DNA from: Streptomyces sp. NBC_01241
Lineage (GTDB): Bacteria > Actinomycetota > Actinomycetes > Streptomycetales > Streptomycetaceae
NCBI RefSeq assembly: GCF_041435435.1
Contig: NZ_CP108494.1
Coordinates: 6,172,501-6,236,500, forward strand
DNA length: 64,000 nt
Reading direction: 5' to 3'
Under the pieces are notes generated by a model, which saw nothing but the letters and a program-made list of their open reading frames with translations, made no database searches and was not told the origin of the DNA. Made by a program: the position numbers and the translations under genes. Each line of letters opens with the position of its first letter. Within the stretch, counting starts at the first letter, position 1. Shown here piece by piece: positions 32,737 to 41,354 of this stretch.

Positions 32737-33711
32737 TCAGGGGTGGGTGTGCCCGATCGCCTCGCAGAAGAGCCGCAGACTGCGCCACCCCTCCTCGACC
32801 GGCATCCCGCCGCACAGCGGATGCAGCACCAGGCTGTCCAGTTCCCCGGCCGCCCTGGCGCACTCCTCCGGTGTGACGACCCGGTAGACCTCTTCGTCCC
32901 GCAGTTCCGCCACGGTCGTCGCCGCCGAACGCACTGCCGAGCGGATGTCCTTGGACTGCCAGGAGGCGTACGTGCGCGCCTCGTGCAGGAAGTGCTCGCC
33001 GTACGTGGCCCATGTCCGGTCCGGGTCCTCGGACACATGGAGCAGCGGCGTCGCGGCGGACGGCATCATGCAGAAGCCGTCCGTCCCGAACTCCGCACGC
33101 CGCTCGTGGTAGTAAGCCTCCAGTTCCGGCAGATGCGCGCTCGGGAAGAGCGGCAGCCCGAACCGGGCCGCCCGCCGCGCCGCCGCCCGCGAACTGCCGC
33201 CCACCAGCAGCAGCGGATGCGGCTGGGTGTACGGGCGCGGCGTGACCCGGACCGTACGGCCCCGGTACGGGAACGGCTCCCCGGTCCACGCCCGCAACAG
33301 GGTCTCCAGGAGCTCGTCCTGGAGCCTGCCGCGCCTGCCCCATTCGACTCCCGCCCGTTCGTACTCCTCGGGCCGGTAGCCGATCCCCGCCACCGTGACC
33401 AGCCGGCCCGCGCTCAGCAGGTCCAGGACCGCGATGTCCTCGGCCAGCCGCAGCGGATCGTGCAGCGGGCCGATGACCGCCGAGACGGTGACCGCGATCC
33501 GGCGGGTGGCGCCGAAGACCGAACCCGCGAAGACGAAGGGGGAGGGCAGCCAGGAGTTGGCGGCGCCGTGGTGTTCCTCGGTCTGTACGGTGTCGACGCC
33601 GTGCTCGTCGGCGTACGCGGCCATCTCCAGCGCCGCGCGGTAGCGGGCCGAGAGCGACTCGGGGGTGGCTGCGGGATCGACCAGATTGAACCGGACCACG
33701 GTGAACGCCAT
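32737..33711 (-). CDS. LLM-class flavin-dependent oxidoreductase
   Basis: A 324-residue luciferase-like TIM-barrel flavin enzyme. It begins MAFTVVRFNLVDPAATPESL, has VDTVQTEEHHGAANSWLPSP (substrate-facing strand), DPLRLAEDIAVLDLLSAGRL, and the FMN phosphate-binding GIGYRPEEYERAGVEWGRRG region typical of the family. The substrate is unknown. ATG 33711 is chosen over longer in-frame starts because the family begins there and GAAGGGG is upstream. It is downstream of the frameshifted NCS1 permease gene on the same strand, so an old uptake-oxidation pair is possible. Confidence 0.85.
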   Translation of the reverse strand: MAFTVVRFNLVDPAATPESLSARYRAALEMAAYADEHGVDTVQTEEHHGAANSWLPSPFVFAGSVFGATRRIAVTVSAVIGPLHDPLRLAEDIAVLDLLSAGRLVTVAGIGYRPEEYERAGVEWGRRGRLQDELLETLLRAWTGEPFPYRGRTVRVTPRPYTQPHPLLLVGGSSRAAARRAARFGLPLFPSAHLPELEAYYHERRAEFGTDGFCMMPSAATPLLHVSEDPDRTWATYGEHFLHEARTYASWQSKDIRSAVRSAATTVAELRDEEVYRVVTPEECARAAGELDSLVLHPLCGGMPVEEGWRSLRLFCEAIGHTHP

Positions 33712-33758
33712 GGCACTTGGCCCCTTCGTCGCGCGGACTCGGCGAGGCGGGACAATAG

Positions 33759-33773
33759 CTGACGCAGCGTCAG
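33759..33773. promoter_or_regulatory. TetR-type operator-like palindrome
   Basis: CTGACGCAGCGTCAG is a perfect 7-1-7 palindrome around a central A. It lies 48 bases upstream of the LLM gene and at the end of the NCS1 gene. The core TGACGC-n-GCGTCA resembles operators of many actinobacterial TetR repressors. No TetR gene is adjacent (the nearest is at 62942). Confidence 0.5.
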
Positions 33774-35178
33774 AAGTGTAGGGATGCGTCACTCCGGGGT
33801 CCGCCCCCGCGGCCCCGTTCGGCGGGCCGCGGCAGGAGTGCGTACAGCGTGGCGGAGACGACGATCGTGGCCGTCCAGCCCAGCCCGTGGCGCCCGATCC
33901 AGCCGTCCGCGAACGGTCCGGAGAACCACTCCACGCCGGTGAAGAGCAGGCCCGCCACCAGGCCCGTCGCCCACGCGGTCACGGCCGAGACGGCGAAGCC
34001 TCCCGTGTACCAGTAGGCGCTGGACGGCATGGTGTCCAGGAGCGCCGCCGGATCGTACGTACGTCCCCGCAGCTGATCCACGCCGAAGACGCCGATCCAG
34101 GCCGAGAACGTCACCGCGAGGAGCGTCAGAAAGGAGACGAAGGAACCCATGAAGCCCGCCGCCGTCATCATCAGCAATACGCCCAGGAACAGGCTGATGA
34201 CGGCATTCACCCCGACCGCCCACGCGCGGGGGACCGTGAATCCCGGCGTCTGGGCGGTGAAACCGCCCGAATACAACGACATCGCGTTGATCATCACCAT
34301 GCCGGCCAGTGCCATCAGCAGGTAGGTCACCGAGAGCCAGTCGGGCAGCAGGGCGCCGATGAACGAGACGGGGTCGTCGGTGACGGCCAGCCCCGGCGCG
34401 GCGACCGCCATCACGGCACCCATCAGCACCAACGGCAGGCAGACGATCCCGGCGCCACCCACGGTCGCCCCGACCACGGCCGCGCCGGACGCGGTACGCG
34501 GCAGACAGCGGGCGAAGTCGGGGCCTGCCGGAACCCAGCTGATCCCGCCGCCCACCAGGGCGCCGACCCCGACGACCGCCATCGCGGTCGGTCCGGCGGG
34601 CCTGCTCAGGGCGTCGTCCCAGGCGGTGCTGCCGATCAGGTGGATCAGTACGAGAACGCTGAAGCAGCCGAAGAGATACGTCGACCAGGTGGAGCACGCC
34701 CGCAGTGCGCGCACGCCCAGCCCCGACACCAGGAAGCTGATCCCCACGAACGCGACCAGGGTCACCATGATCAGGGTGTTGTTGCTCACGATGCCGAAGA
34801 GCAGATTCAGTACGGCGAGCACGGCGTAGGTGCCGGTGACCGCGTTCACCGTCTCCCGGCCCCAGCGGGCGATCCAGATCAGCGCGCCGGGCAGCAGATC
34901 GCCGCGCCGGCCGAAGGCGGCCCGGGAGAGCGCCATGCCCGGAACCCGCCCTCCTTGCCCGCGATCGACACCAGGCCCACCAGGCCGAAGCTGATGACCG
35001 GCCCGGCGATCGCGACGGCCAGCACCTGCCAGAAATTCAGTCCGCCGAGGACGATGAGGCCCGCGCCCATGGTGAGCAGCAGCACGGTCAGGTTCGCGCC
35101 GGCCCAGGTGGGGAAGAGGGTCCGGGCCCGGCCGGTGCGCTCGCTCTCGGGGACGGGGCCCAGGCCGCGGGTCTCCAC
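33770..35178 (-). pseudogene. NCS1 nucleobase permease gene with frameshift
   Basis: Two minus-strand frames together make a complete NCS1 (cytosine/purine/allantoin) permease. The first, from GTG 35178, reads VETRGLGPVPESERTGRA, ARTLFPTWAGANLTVLLLT, and ends in LVGLVSIAGKEGG. The second, from about 34936 to 33770, continues MALSRAAFGRRGDLLPGALI and eleven more membrane segments. The join near 34937-34960 needs one extra base (a run GGCGGGTTCCGGG), so a one-base deletion or sequencing error is the cause. Residues on both sides match the family. If the lesion is real, no functional transporter is made. Confidence 0.8.
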
Positions 35179-35286
35179 GGACGGGATCGTACCGTTACCC
35201 CCAAAAGGTGTATAACGACCACGTGGTGCGGGGGTGATCCTCCGGGGCGGCACACGCGGGCGGCCGTGACTGATACTGGGTGGGTT

Positions 35287-36495
35287 ATGGAATTCGTCAT
35301 CCTTGCTGTAGTCATCGCCCTGGTCGCGGTCGGCGTGATCAGCGGGCTCGTGGTCAGCAGCCGTAAGAAGAAGCAGCTGCCCCCGGCACCGTCGAGCACG
35401 CCGACCATCACTCCTCCCGAGCCCCATGTCGGCGAGGAAGCCGAAGTGCCGCGCGAGGAACCGCGCCGCACCATCGAGGAGGTCGGCCCCTCGGTGGCCG
35501 AGGCTCCCGTCGAGGAAGCCCCCGAGACCGTCGAGCCGGAGGCGCTCGCCGCCCCCGCCATCGAGGTGCCCGAGCCCACCGCCGGCCGGCTGGTCCGGCT
35601 GCGTGCCCGGCTCGCCCGCTCGCAGAACTCCCTCGGCAAGGGGCTGCTCACGCTCCTGTCCCGCGACAACCTCGACGAGGACACCTGGGAGGAGATCGAG
35701 GACACCCTCCTCACCGCCGATGTCGGCGTCGCGCCCACCCAGGAACTGGTGGAGCGGCTCCGCGAACGTGTCCGTGTCCTCGGCACCCGTACCCCCGAAG
35801 GGCTGCGCGCGCTGCTGCGCGAGGAGCTCATCGCCCTGCTCGGCACCGACTTCGACCGTGCGGTCAAGACGGAGAGCGGCGTCGACACCCCGGGCGTCGT
35901 GATGGTCGTCGGCGTCAACGGAACCGGCAAGACCACCACCACCGGCAAGCTGGCGCGGGTGCTCGTCGCCGACGGCCGTAGCGTCGTGCTCGGTGCGGCC
36001 GACACCTTCCGGGCCGCCGCCGCCGATCAGCTCCAGACCTGGGGCGAGCGCGTCGGCGCCCGCACCGTGCGCGGACCCGAGGGCGGCGACCCCGCGTCGA
36101 TCGCCTTCGACGCGGTGAAGGAAGGCATCGCCGAGGGTGCCGATGTCGTCCTCATCGACACCGCGGGCCGGCTGCACACCAAGACCGGGCTCATGGACGA
36201 GCTCGGCAAGGTCAAGCGGGTCGTAGAGAAGCACGGGCCGCTCGACGAGATCCTCCTCGTCCTCGACGCCACGACCGGACAGAACGGCCTGGTGCAGGCC
36301 CGGGTGTTCGCCGAGGTCGTCGACATCACCGGCATCGTCCTCACCAAGCTGGACGGCACCGCCAAGGGCGGCATCGTCGTCGCCGTCCAGCGCGAACTGG
36401 GCGTACCGGTGAAGCTCATCGGTCTCGGCGAGGGGCCGGACGATCTGGCCCCGTTCGAGCCCGAGGCGTTCGTGGACGCTCTGATCGGAGACTGA
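35287..36495 (+). CDS. ftsY: Signal recognition particle receptor FtsY
   Basis: A 402-residue GTPase that docks SRP-ribosome complexes at the membrane. An N-terminal hydrophobic anchor EFVILAVVIALVAVGVISGL is followed by an acidic A domain rich in Glu and Pro. The NG domain has GVNGTGKTTTTGKLARVL (G1, about residues 213-230), LGAADTFRAAAADQL, VLIDTAGRLHTKTGLMDELG, TKLDGTAKGG and GLGEGPDDL. ATG 35287 is used; an in-frame GTG lies 21 bases upstream. It works with Ffh at 44056 and the signal peptidases downstream. It converges on the Prim-Pol gene across a terminator. Confidence 0.96.
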   Translation: MEFVILAVVIALVAVGVISGLVVSSRKKKQLPPAPSSTPTITPPEPHVGEEAEVPREEPRRTIEEVGPSVAEAPVEEAPETVEPEALAAPAIEVPEPTAGRLVRLRARLARSQNSLGKGLLTLLSRDNLDEDTWEEIEDTLLTADVGVAPTQELVERLRERVRVLGTRTPEGLRALLREELIALLGTDFDRAVKTESGVDTPGVVMVVGVNGTGKTTTTGKLARVLVADGRSVVLGAADTFRAAAADQLQTWGERVGARTVRGPEGGDPASIAFDAVKEGIAEGADVVLIDTAGRLHTKTGLMDELGKVKRVVEKHGPLDEILLVLDATTGQNGLVQARVFAEVVDITGIVLTKLDGTAKGGIVVAVQRELGVPVKLIGLGEGPDDLAPFEPEAFVDALIGD

Positions 36496-36505
36496 CACCA
36501 CCTCG

Positions 36506-36566
36506 CGCGTACATGTACGTGTACGCGAAGAGCCCGACCGAGGGATGCAGCCGCGGTCGGGCTCTT
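36506..36566. terminator. Double dyad terminator after ftsY
   Basis: AAGAGCCCGACCG (36528-36540) and CGGTCGGGCTCTT (36554-36566) form a perfect hairpin. Directly before it, CGCGTACA (36506-36513) and TGTACGCG (36520-36527) form a second dyad. The pair separates convergent ftsY and the Prim-Pol gene. Confidence 0.75.
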
Positions 36567-36616
36567 GTGCTGTGCGCGGCCGCCGGCTACAGGGATGCCT
36601 CCGCGCCGGCGGCGGT

Positions 36617-37276
36617 TCAGCCGCAGAGGGGCGCGCGATGGCAGCTGTACGCCAGCGTGCCCAGCAGCAGCCGCGCCTGCGGCGGAGAGGCCGCCGTGTC
36701 CAGCACCGGCGGGCGCAGCCACCGGACGGGGCCGAGGCCGCCCTCGTCGGACGGCGGGGCGGTGATGTGGTAACCGGACCCCAGCGCCCGCAGGTCCAGG
36801 CCCGCGTCGTCCCAGCCCATCCGGTACAGCAGCTGCGGGAGCTCGGCGGCCGCCCCCGGGGCGACGAAGAACTGCGCCCGCCCGGTCGGTGTCACCGCGA
36901 CCGGGCCGAGCGGCAGCCCCATCCGCTCCAGGCGCACCAGGGCCCGGCGCCCGGCCGCCTCGGCGACGTCGAGGATGTCGAAGGTGCGGCCCACCGGCAG
37001 CAGCATCGAGGCACCCGGCGCCCGGGCCCAGGCATCCGCCGCCGTGTCGAGCGAGGCGCCCGCGGGAACCTCGGGCGCGAAGTCCAGCGGATGGGCGCCG
37101 GGCGAGGGGCACCGCGCCTCCCCGCAGGAGCAGCGGCCGGCCGCGGCCCGCGCCCCCGGCGCGACGGCCCAGCCCCACAGCCCTGTGTACTCGGCCACTG
37201 CGGTGCACTCGGCCGCGCGGCCGCGACGCCGTGAGCCGGTGCGCATCTCACGGATGCCGCCGATCGTGAAGCCCAT
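36617..37276 (-). CDS. Prim-Pol (bifunctional DNA primase/polymerase N-terminal) domain protein
   Basis: A 219-residue protein starting MGFTIGGIREMRTGSRRRGR. It has WGWAVAPGARAAAGRCSC (a conserved entry strand), SPGAHPLDFAPEV, FDILDVAEAAGRRALVRLER and YHITAPPSDEGGLGPVRWLR. This is the AEP/Prim-Pol fold used by phage and plasmid primases, but here it stands alone without a helicase. The acidic catalytic cluster is incomplete by eye, so it may be inactive or regulatory. GGAGGGG precedes ATG 37276. From memory it is conserved in streptomycetes next to nsdA. Confidence 0.72.
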   Translation of the reverse strand: MGFTIGGIREMRTGSRRRGRAAECTAVAEYTGLWGWAVAPGARAAAGRCSCGEARCPSPGAHPLDFAPEVPAGASLDTAADAWARAPGASMLLPVGRTFDILDVAEAAGRRALVRLERMGLPLGPVAVTPTGRAQFFVAPGAAAELPQLLYRMGWDDAGLDLRALGSGYHITAPPSDEGGLGPVRWLRPPVLDTAASPPQARLLLGTLAYSCHRAPLCG

Positions 37277-37699
37277 GCCCCCTCCAACGGGTCCGGCTCG
37301 CCGGTGGTTACGACACGGAGCGCGTTCGTGACGCTCCGTCGTCGGTGTCGATCCGTGGTGCGCCGGTGCGCTGGGGGTGGTGCGACATGGTTCGCGCGCC
37401 CTGCCGTGCATCACTGCGCCCACTACTGATCGCCGTATGTCAAGTGAATCGCGCCCGGCGGGGACGGTGTTCATTCGAAGGGGTGGCGAATGGTGGCGAT
37501 TCTGTAATCGCCCTCGCCGGGCGGGTGATCGTAGGATTACCGTCGGTACGCGAGCCATGGAAGTATGTGCGCCCATGGGTATGCCCGAGGCAACCCGATT
37601 TCCAGTTCGAGCGTGTGGATCCTCCGTATGGCAGGCATCGGATCAGGACATTCTGGTAATGGTTCGCGCGACAGTATTCGGCGGGATGGGGGCGTTCCA
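37277..37699. promoter_or_regulatory. Divergent regulatory region upstream of nsdA
   Basis: A 423-base stretch between the divergent Prim-Pol and nsdA genes, with locally reduced GC around 37497-37620. It probably carries nsdA promoter elements; I see no certain -10/-35 pair, riboswitch or binding motif. Confidence 0.35.
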
Positions 37700-39175
37700 G
37701 TGAGTGGCAGCGGCGCAGGCGATTCGAATGCCGGTAAGCGCCCCAATGAGCAATTGGGCTCATGGTTCGTGCGCAGCGGCTGGTCGAAGGGCGAACTGGC
37801 ACGGCAGGTGAACCGCCGGGCGCGCCAGATGGGCGCGCACCACATCAGCACCGACACCTCCCGCGTCCGGCGCTGGCTCGACGGTGAGCAGCCGCGCGAA
37901 CCGATCCCGCGCATCCTCTCCGAGCTCTTCTCGGAGCGCTTCGGTTCCGTCGTCGCCGTCGAGGACCTCGGACTGCGCTCGACGCGCCAGTCACCGTCCG
38001 TGTCCGGCGTCGACCTGCCCTGGGCGGGCCCGCAGACCGTCGCCCTGCTCAGCGAGTTCTCCCGCAGTGATCTCATGCTCGCCCGCCGCGGGTTCCTCGG
38101 TTCCTCGCTCGCCCTGGCCGCGGGGCCTGCCCTGATCGAGCCCATGCAGCGCTGGCTGGTGCCCGTCACCGCCAACGAACGCGAGGAGCCGGAGTCGCCC
38201 ACCGCGGCCCGCCGCCCCTCCCGGCTCTCCGGCCCCGAGCTGGATCTGCTGGAGTCCACCACCGCGATGTTCCGCCAGTGGGACGCGCAGTGCGGCGGCG
38301 GACTGCGCCGCAAGGCCGTCGTCGGACAACTCCACGAGGTCACCGACCTGTTGCAGGAGTCGCAGCCGGCGGCCACCGCCAAGCGGCTGTTCCGCTGCGC
38401 GGCCGAACTGGCGGAGCTGGCCGGCTGGATGAGCTACGACGTCGGCCTCCAGCCCACCGCCCAGAAGTACTTCGTGCTCGCGCTCCATGCCTCGAAAGAG
38501 GCCCATGACAAACCGCTCGGTTCGTATGTTCTGTCCAGCATGAGCCGCCAGATGATCCACCTCGGACGGCCCGACGACGCCCTCGAACTGATCCATCTCG
38601 CGCAGTACGGCAGCCGGGACTGCGCCACCCCGCGCACCCAGGCCATGCTGTATGCGATGGAGGCCCGCGCGTACGCCAACATGGGTCAGCCCAGCAAGTG
38701 CAAACGAGCCGTCCGGATGGCCGAGGACACCTTCAACGACGTCGGGATCGACGGCGAACCCGAGCCCGACTGGATCCGCTTCTTCTCCGAGGCCGAACTC
38801 AACGGTGAGAACTCCCACTCGTACCGCGACCTTGCCTACGTCGCGGGCCGCAGCCCCACGTACGCCACGCTCGCCGAACCCCTCATGACGAAGGCCGTCC
38901 AGCTCTTCGGCGAGGACGACGAGCACCAGCGGTCGTACGCACTCAACCTGATCGGCCTCGCCACCGTCCACCTCCTTCAGCGCGAGCCCGAACAGTCCAC
39001 GGTGCTGGCCGAGAAGGCGCTGCTGGTCGCCAAGAAGATCCGCTCCGAACGCGTCAGCACCCGACTCCGCAAGACCGTCGACACCGCTGCCAGGGACTTC
39101 GGGGACGTTCCCGAAGTCGCCAGGCTCACCGACCTCCTCACCGAGCAGCTGCCCGAAACCGCCGGAGCGGTCTGA
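37700..39175 (+). CDS. nsdA: Negative regulator NsdA
   Basis: A 491-residue regulatory protein. The N-terminal 60 residues suggest a helix-turn-helix-like DNA-binding segment (GSWFVRSGWSKGELARQVNR, STDTSRVRRWLDGE). The remainder is a TPR-like helical array, for example AKRLFRCAAELAELAGWMSY and GSYVLSSMSRQMIHLG. In S. coelicolor NsdA represses sporulation and antibiotic synthesis. GTG 37700 is chosen to match the recalled N-terminus (VSGSGAG...NAGKRPNEQLGSW), with GGATGGGGG upstream. The gene is complete, of similar length to known NsdA, and lies just before the nitrogen operon. Confidence 0.9.
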   Translation: MSGSGAGDSNAGKRPNEQLGSWFVRSGWSKGELARQVNRRARQMGAHHISTDTSRVRRWLDGEQPREPIPRILSELFSERFGSVVAVEDLGLRSTRQSPSVSGVDLPWAGPQTVALLSEFSRSDLMLARRGFLGSSLALAAGPALIEPMQRWLVPVTANEREEPESPTAARRPSRLSGPELDLLESTTAMFRQWDAQCGGGLRRKAVVGQLHEVTDLLQESQPAATAKRLFRCAAELAELAGWMSYDVGLQPTAQKYFVLALHASKEAHDKPLGSYVLSSMSRQMIHLGRPDDALELIHLAQYGSRDCATPRTQAMLYAMEARAYANMGQPSKCKRAVRMAEDTFNDVGIDGEPEPDWIRFFSEAELNGENSHSYRDLAYVAGRSPTYATLAEPLMTKAVQLFGEDDEHQRSYALNLIGLATVHLLQREPEQSTVLAEKALLVAKKIRSERVSTRLRKTVDTAARDFGDVPEVARLTDLLTEQLPETAGAV

Positions 39176-39559
39176 GCGGCCCCCCAGGCCCCGGCCACGA
39201 CGACCACCCCGCACAGACCGACTTCGGCTCCCCCATCGCCAGGTCAGAGGGTGGTCGGCGTGGCCGGTTCGCGTTGCCGTTCCCGTACGGGAGAGTTCCT
39301 GCACAGGAGAGTCGTCACCGCACCGTATGCGGCCGCGGCGGCAGAGCGGGCCCGGCACCGGGTGCGCCACCGCCGGTTCATGGGGCCGTAACACACCGGA
39401 CCTCTTCGTCACTGCCGTGAAACACCGTGCGGCATCGGCGGAAACCGTGCTGGGCGAATCTCATGGCTCATAACCGGCCCGCACCTTTTCCCAGTGGTCC
39501 CGCACGTGGTGCCGCTCATCCCGCCCGCACGCGGCCGCACCGACGACGAGGAGACGCCG
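39176..39559. promoter_or_regulatory. amtB promoter region with GlnR-box-like sequences
   Basis: GTCAC-TGCCGT-GAAAC at 39408-39423 exactly fits the gTnAc-n6-GaAAc GlnR half-site pair. A second GAAAC lies 22 bases later (39441-39445), the expected tandem spacing, and partial boxes GTTCA (39376-39380) and GTAAC (39388-39392) lie upstream. GlnR drives amtB-glnK-glnD under nitrogen limitation in streptomycetes, which matches the genes that follow. Confidence 0.7.
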
Positions 39560-40915
39560 ATGCCCCCAGGCATCACGACGCTTGCCGCAGACGCCCCGAC
39601 GCTGTCTGCCGCCAACACCGGGTTCATGCTCATCTGCTCCGCCCTGGTGATGCTCATGACCCCGGCCCTGGCCTTCTTCTACGGAGGCATGGTCCGCGTC
39701 AAGAGCACCCTCAACATGCTGATGATGAGTTTCATCAGCCTCGGGATCGTCACGATCCTGTGGGTGCTCTACGGATTCAGCCTCGCCTTCGGGACCGATA
39801 TCGGTTCCGTGCTCGGCTGGAGTTCGGACTACGTCGGTCTCAGCGGAATCGGCATCACCCAGCTCTGGGACGGCTCCACGATCCCCGTCTACGTCTTCGC
39901 CGTCTTCCAGCTGATGTTCGCCGTCCTCACCCCGGCGCTGATCAGCGGCGCCCTCGCCGACCGGGTCAAGTTCACCTCGTGGGCCCTGTTCATCACCCTC
40001 TGGGTCACCGTCGTCTACTTCCCCGTGGCCCACTGGGTCTGGGGCGCGGGCGGCTGGCTCTTCGAGCTCGGCGTCATCGACTTCGCCGGTGGTACGGCCG
40101 TTCACATCAACGCGGGAGCCGCGGCGCTCGGCGTGATCCTCGTCATCGGCAAGCGCGTCGGCTTCAAGAAGGACCCGATGCGGCCGCACAGCCTGCCGCT
40201 CGTCATGCTCGGCGCCGGACTGCTCTGGTTCGGCTGGTTCGGCTTCAACGCCGGCTCGTGGCTCGGCAACGACGACGGCGTCGGCGCGGTCATGTTCCTC
40301 AACACCCAGGTCGCCACCGCCGCCGCGATGCTCGCCTGGCTCGGCTACGAGAAGCTCCGCCACGGCTCCTTCACGACCCTCGGCGCGGCCTCCGGCGCGG
40401 TCGCGGGCCTCGTCGCCATCACCCCGTCCGGTGGCGCGGTCAGCCCGCTCGGTGCCATCGCGGTCGGTGCCATCGCCGGTGTCCTGTGCGCCATGGCCGT
40501 CGGCCTGAAGTACAGGTTCGGCTACGACGACTCCCTCGACGTCGTCGGCGTCCACCTCGTCGGCGGTATCGCGGGCTCCCTCCTCGTCGGCCTCTTCGCC
40601 ACCGGCGGTGTCCAGTCCGACGCCAAGGGCCTCTTCTACGGCGGCGGCCTCGATCAGCTCGGCAAGCAGGCCGTCGGAGTCTTCGCCGTCCTCGCGTACT
40701 CTCTGGTCGTCTCCGCCCTCCTCGCCTTCCTCCTCGACAGGACGATCGGGATGCGGGTCGACGAGGACGACGAGATCTCCGGCATCGACCAGGTCGAACA
40801 CGCGGAGACCGCGTACGACTTCAGCGGAGCGGGCGGCGGCGCGGCCCTGCGCACCACGGCCTCCGCGGCACCGGGCACGACGGCAGCAGCGCAGACCAAG
40901 AAGGTGGACGTATGA
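39560..40915 (+). CDS. amtB: Ammonium transporter
   Basis: A 451-residue Amt/MEP/Rh channel protein with about eleven membrane segments. It begins MPPGITTLAADAPTLSAANT, then FMLICSALVMLMTPALAFFY, FVGG-type loops, ADRVKFTSWALF, FPVAHWVWGAGGWL, GGTAVHINAGAAALG, FGWFGFNAGSWLG, and DVVGVHLVGGIAGSLLVGLF with the conserved twin-His pore region. The cytoplasmic tail GAGGGAALRTTASA is where GlnK binds. ATG 39560 follows GAGGAGAC. Its stop overlaps the glnK start (ATGA), linking transporter and regulator. Confidence 0.96.
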   Translation: MPPGITTLAADAPTLSAANTGFMLICSALVMLMTPALAFFYGGMVRVKSTLNMLMMSFISLGIVTILWVLYGFSLAFGTDIGSVLGWSSDYVGLSGIGITQLWDGSTIPVYVFAVFQLMFAVLTPALISGALADRVKFTSWALFITLWVTVVYFPVAHWVWGAGGWLFELGVIDFAGGTAVHINAGAAALGVILVIGKRVGFKKDPMRPHSLPLVMLGAGLLWFGWFGFNAGSWLGNDDGVGAVMFLNTQVATAAAMLAWLGYEKLRHGSFTTLGAASGAVAGLVAITPSGGAVSPLGAIAVGAIAGVLCAMAVGLKYRFGYDDSLDVVGVHLVGGIAGSLLVGLFATGGVQSDAKGLFYGGGLDQLGKQAVGVFAVLAYSLVVSALLAFLLDRTIGMRVDEDDEISGIDQVEHAETAYDFSGAGGGAALRTTASAAPGTTAAAQTKKVDV

Positions 40916-41250
40916 AGCTCATCACCGCAGTCGTCAAGCCCCACCGGCTCGACGAGATCAAGGAAGCCCTCCAGGCCTTCGGCATCCAGGGCCTCACGGT
41001 CACGGAAGCCAGCGGATACGGGCGTCAGCGCGGCCACACCGAGGTCTACCGGGGTGCCGAGTACACCGTCGACCTCGTCCCCAAGATCCGCATCGAGGTC
41101 CTCGTCGAGGACGAGGACTCCGAACAGCTCATCGATGTTGTCGTGAAGGCCGCCCGAACCGGCAAGATCGGTGACGGCAAGGTCTGGAGCGTGCCGGTCG
41201 ACACCGCGGTTCGCGTACGGACGGGCGAACGCGGCCCGGACGCCCTCTGA
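40912..41250 (+). CDS. glnK: PII nitrogen regulatory protein GlnK
   Basis: A 112-residue PII protein sensing nitrogen and energy status and gating AmtB. It starts MKLITAVVKPHRLDEIKEAL, with T-loop GYGRQRGHTEVYRGAEYTVD holding Tyr51 (in EVYRGAEY), the residue adenylylated in Streptomyces, and the B/C-loop TGKIGDGKVWSVPVDTAVR. Translationally coupled to amtB by a four-base overlap. It is complete and canonical. Confidence 0.96.
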   Translation: MKLITAVVKPHRLDEIKEALQAFGIQGLTVTEASGYGRQRGHTEVYRGAEYTVDLVPKIRIEVLVEDEDSEQLIDVVVKAARTGKIGDGKVWSVPVDTAVRVRTGERGPDAL

Positions 41251-41258
41251 CCGACGGC

Positions 41259-41354
41259 CCGAAGACCGACGGCTGCGAAGGCCGACGAAGGCTTACGGGC
41301 TCCGAAGACCGACGGCCGCCGAAGGCCTACGGCCCCGCAACGAAAGGCAGCCGG
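41259..41354 (+). repeat. Imperfect 43-bp direct repeats between glnK and glnD
   Basis: CCGAAGACCGACGGC occurs at 41259-41273 and 41302-41316, each followed by GAAGGC(C/T)-type sequence and (T)ACGG(G/C). The units are imperfect but clearly related. They fill most of the spacer before glnD; function unknown, possibly structure that affects translation. Confidence 0.5.
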
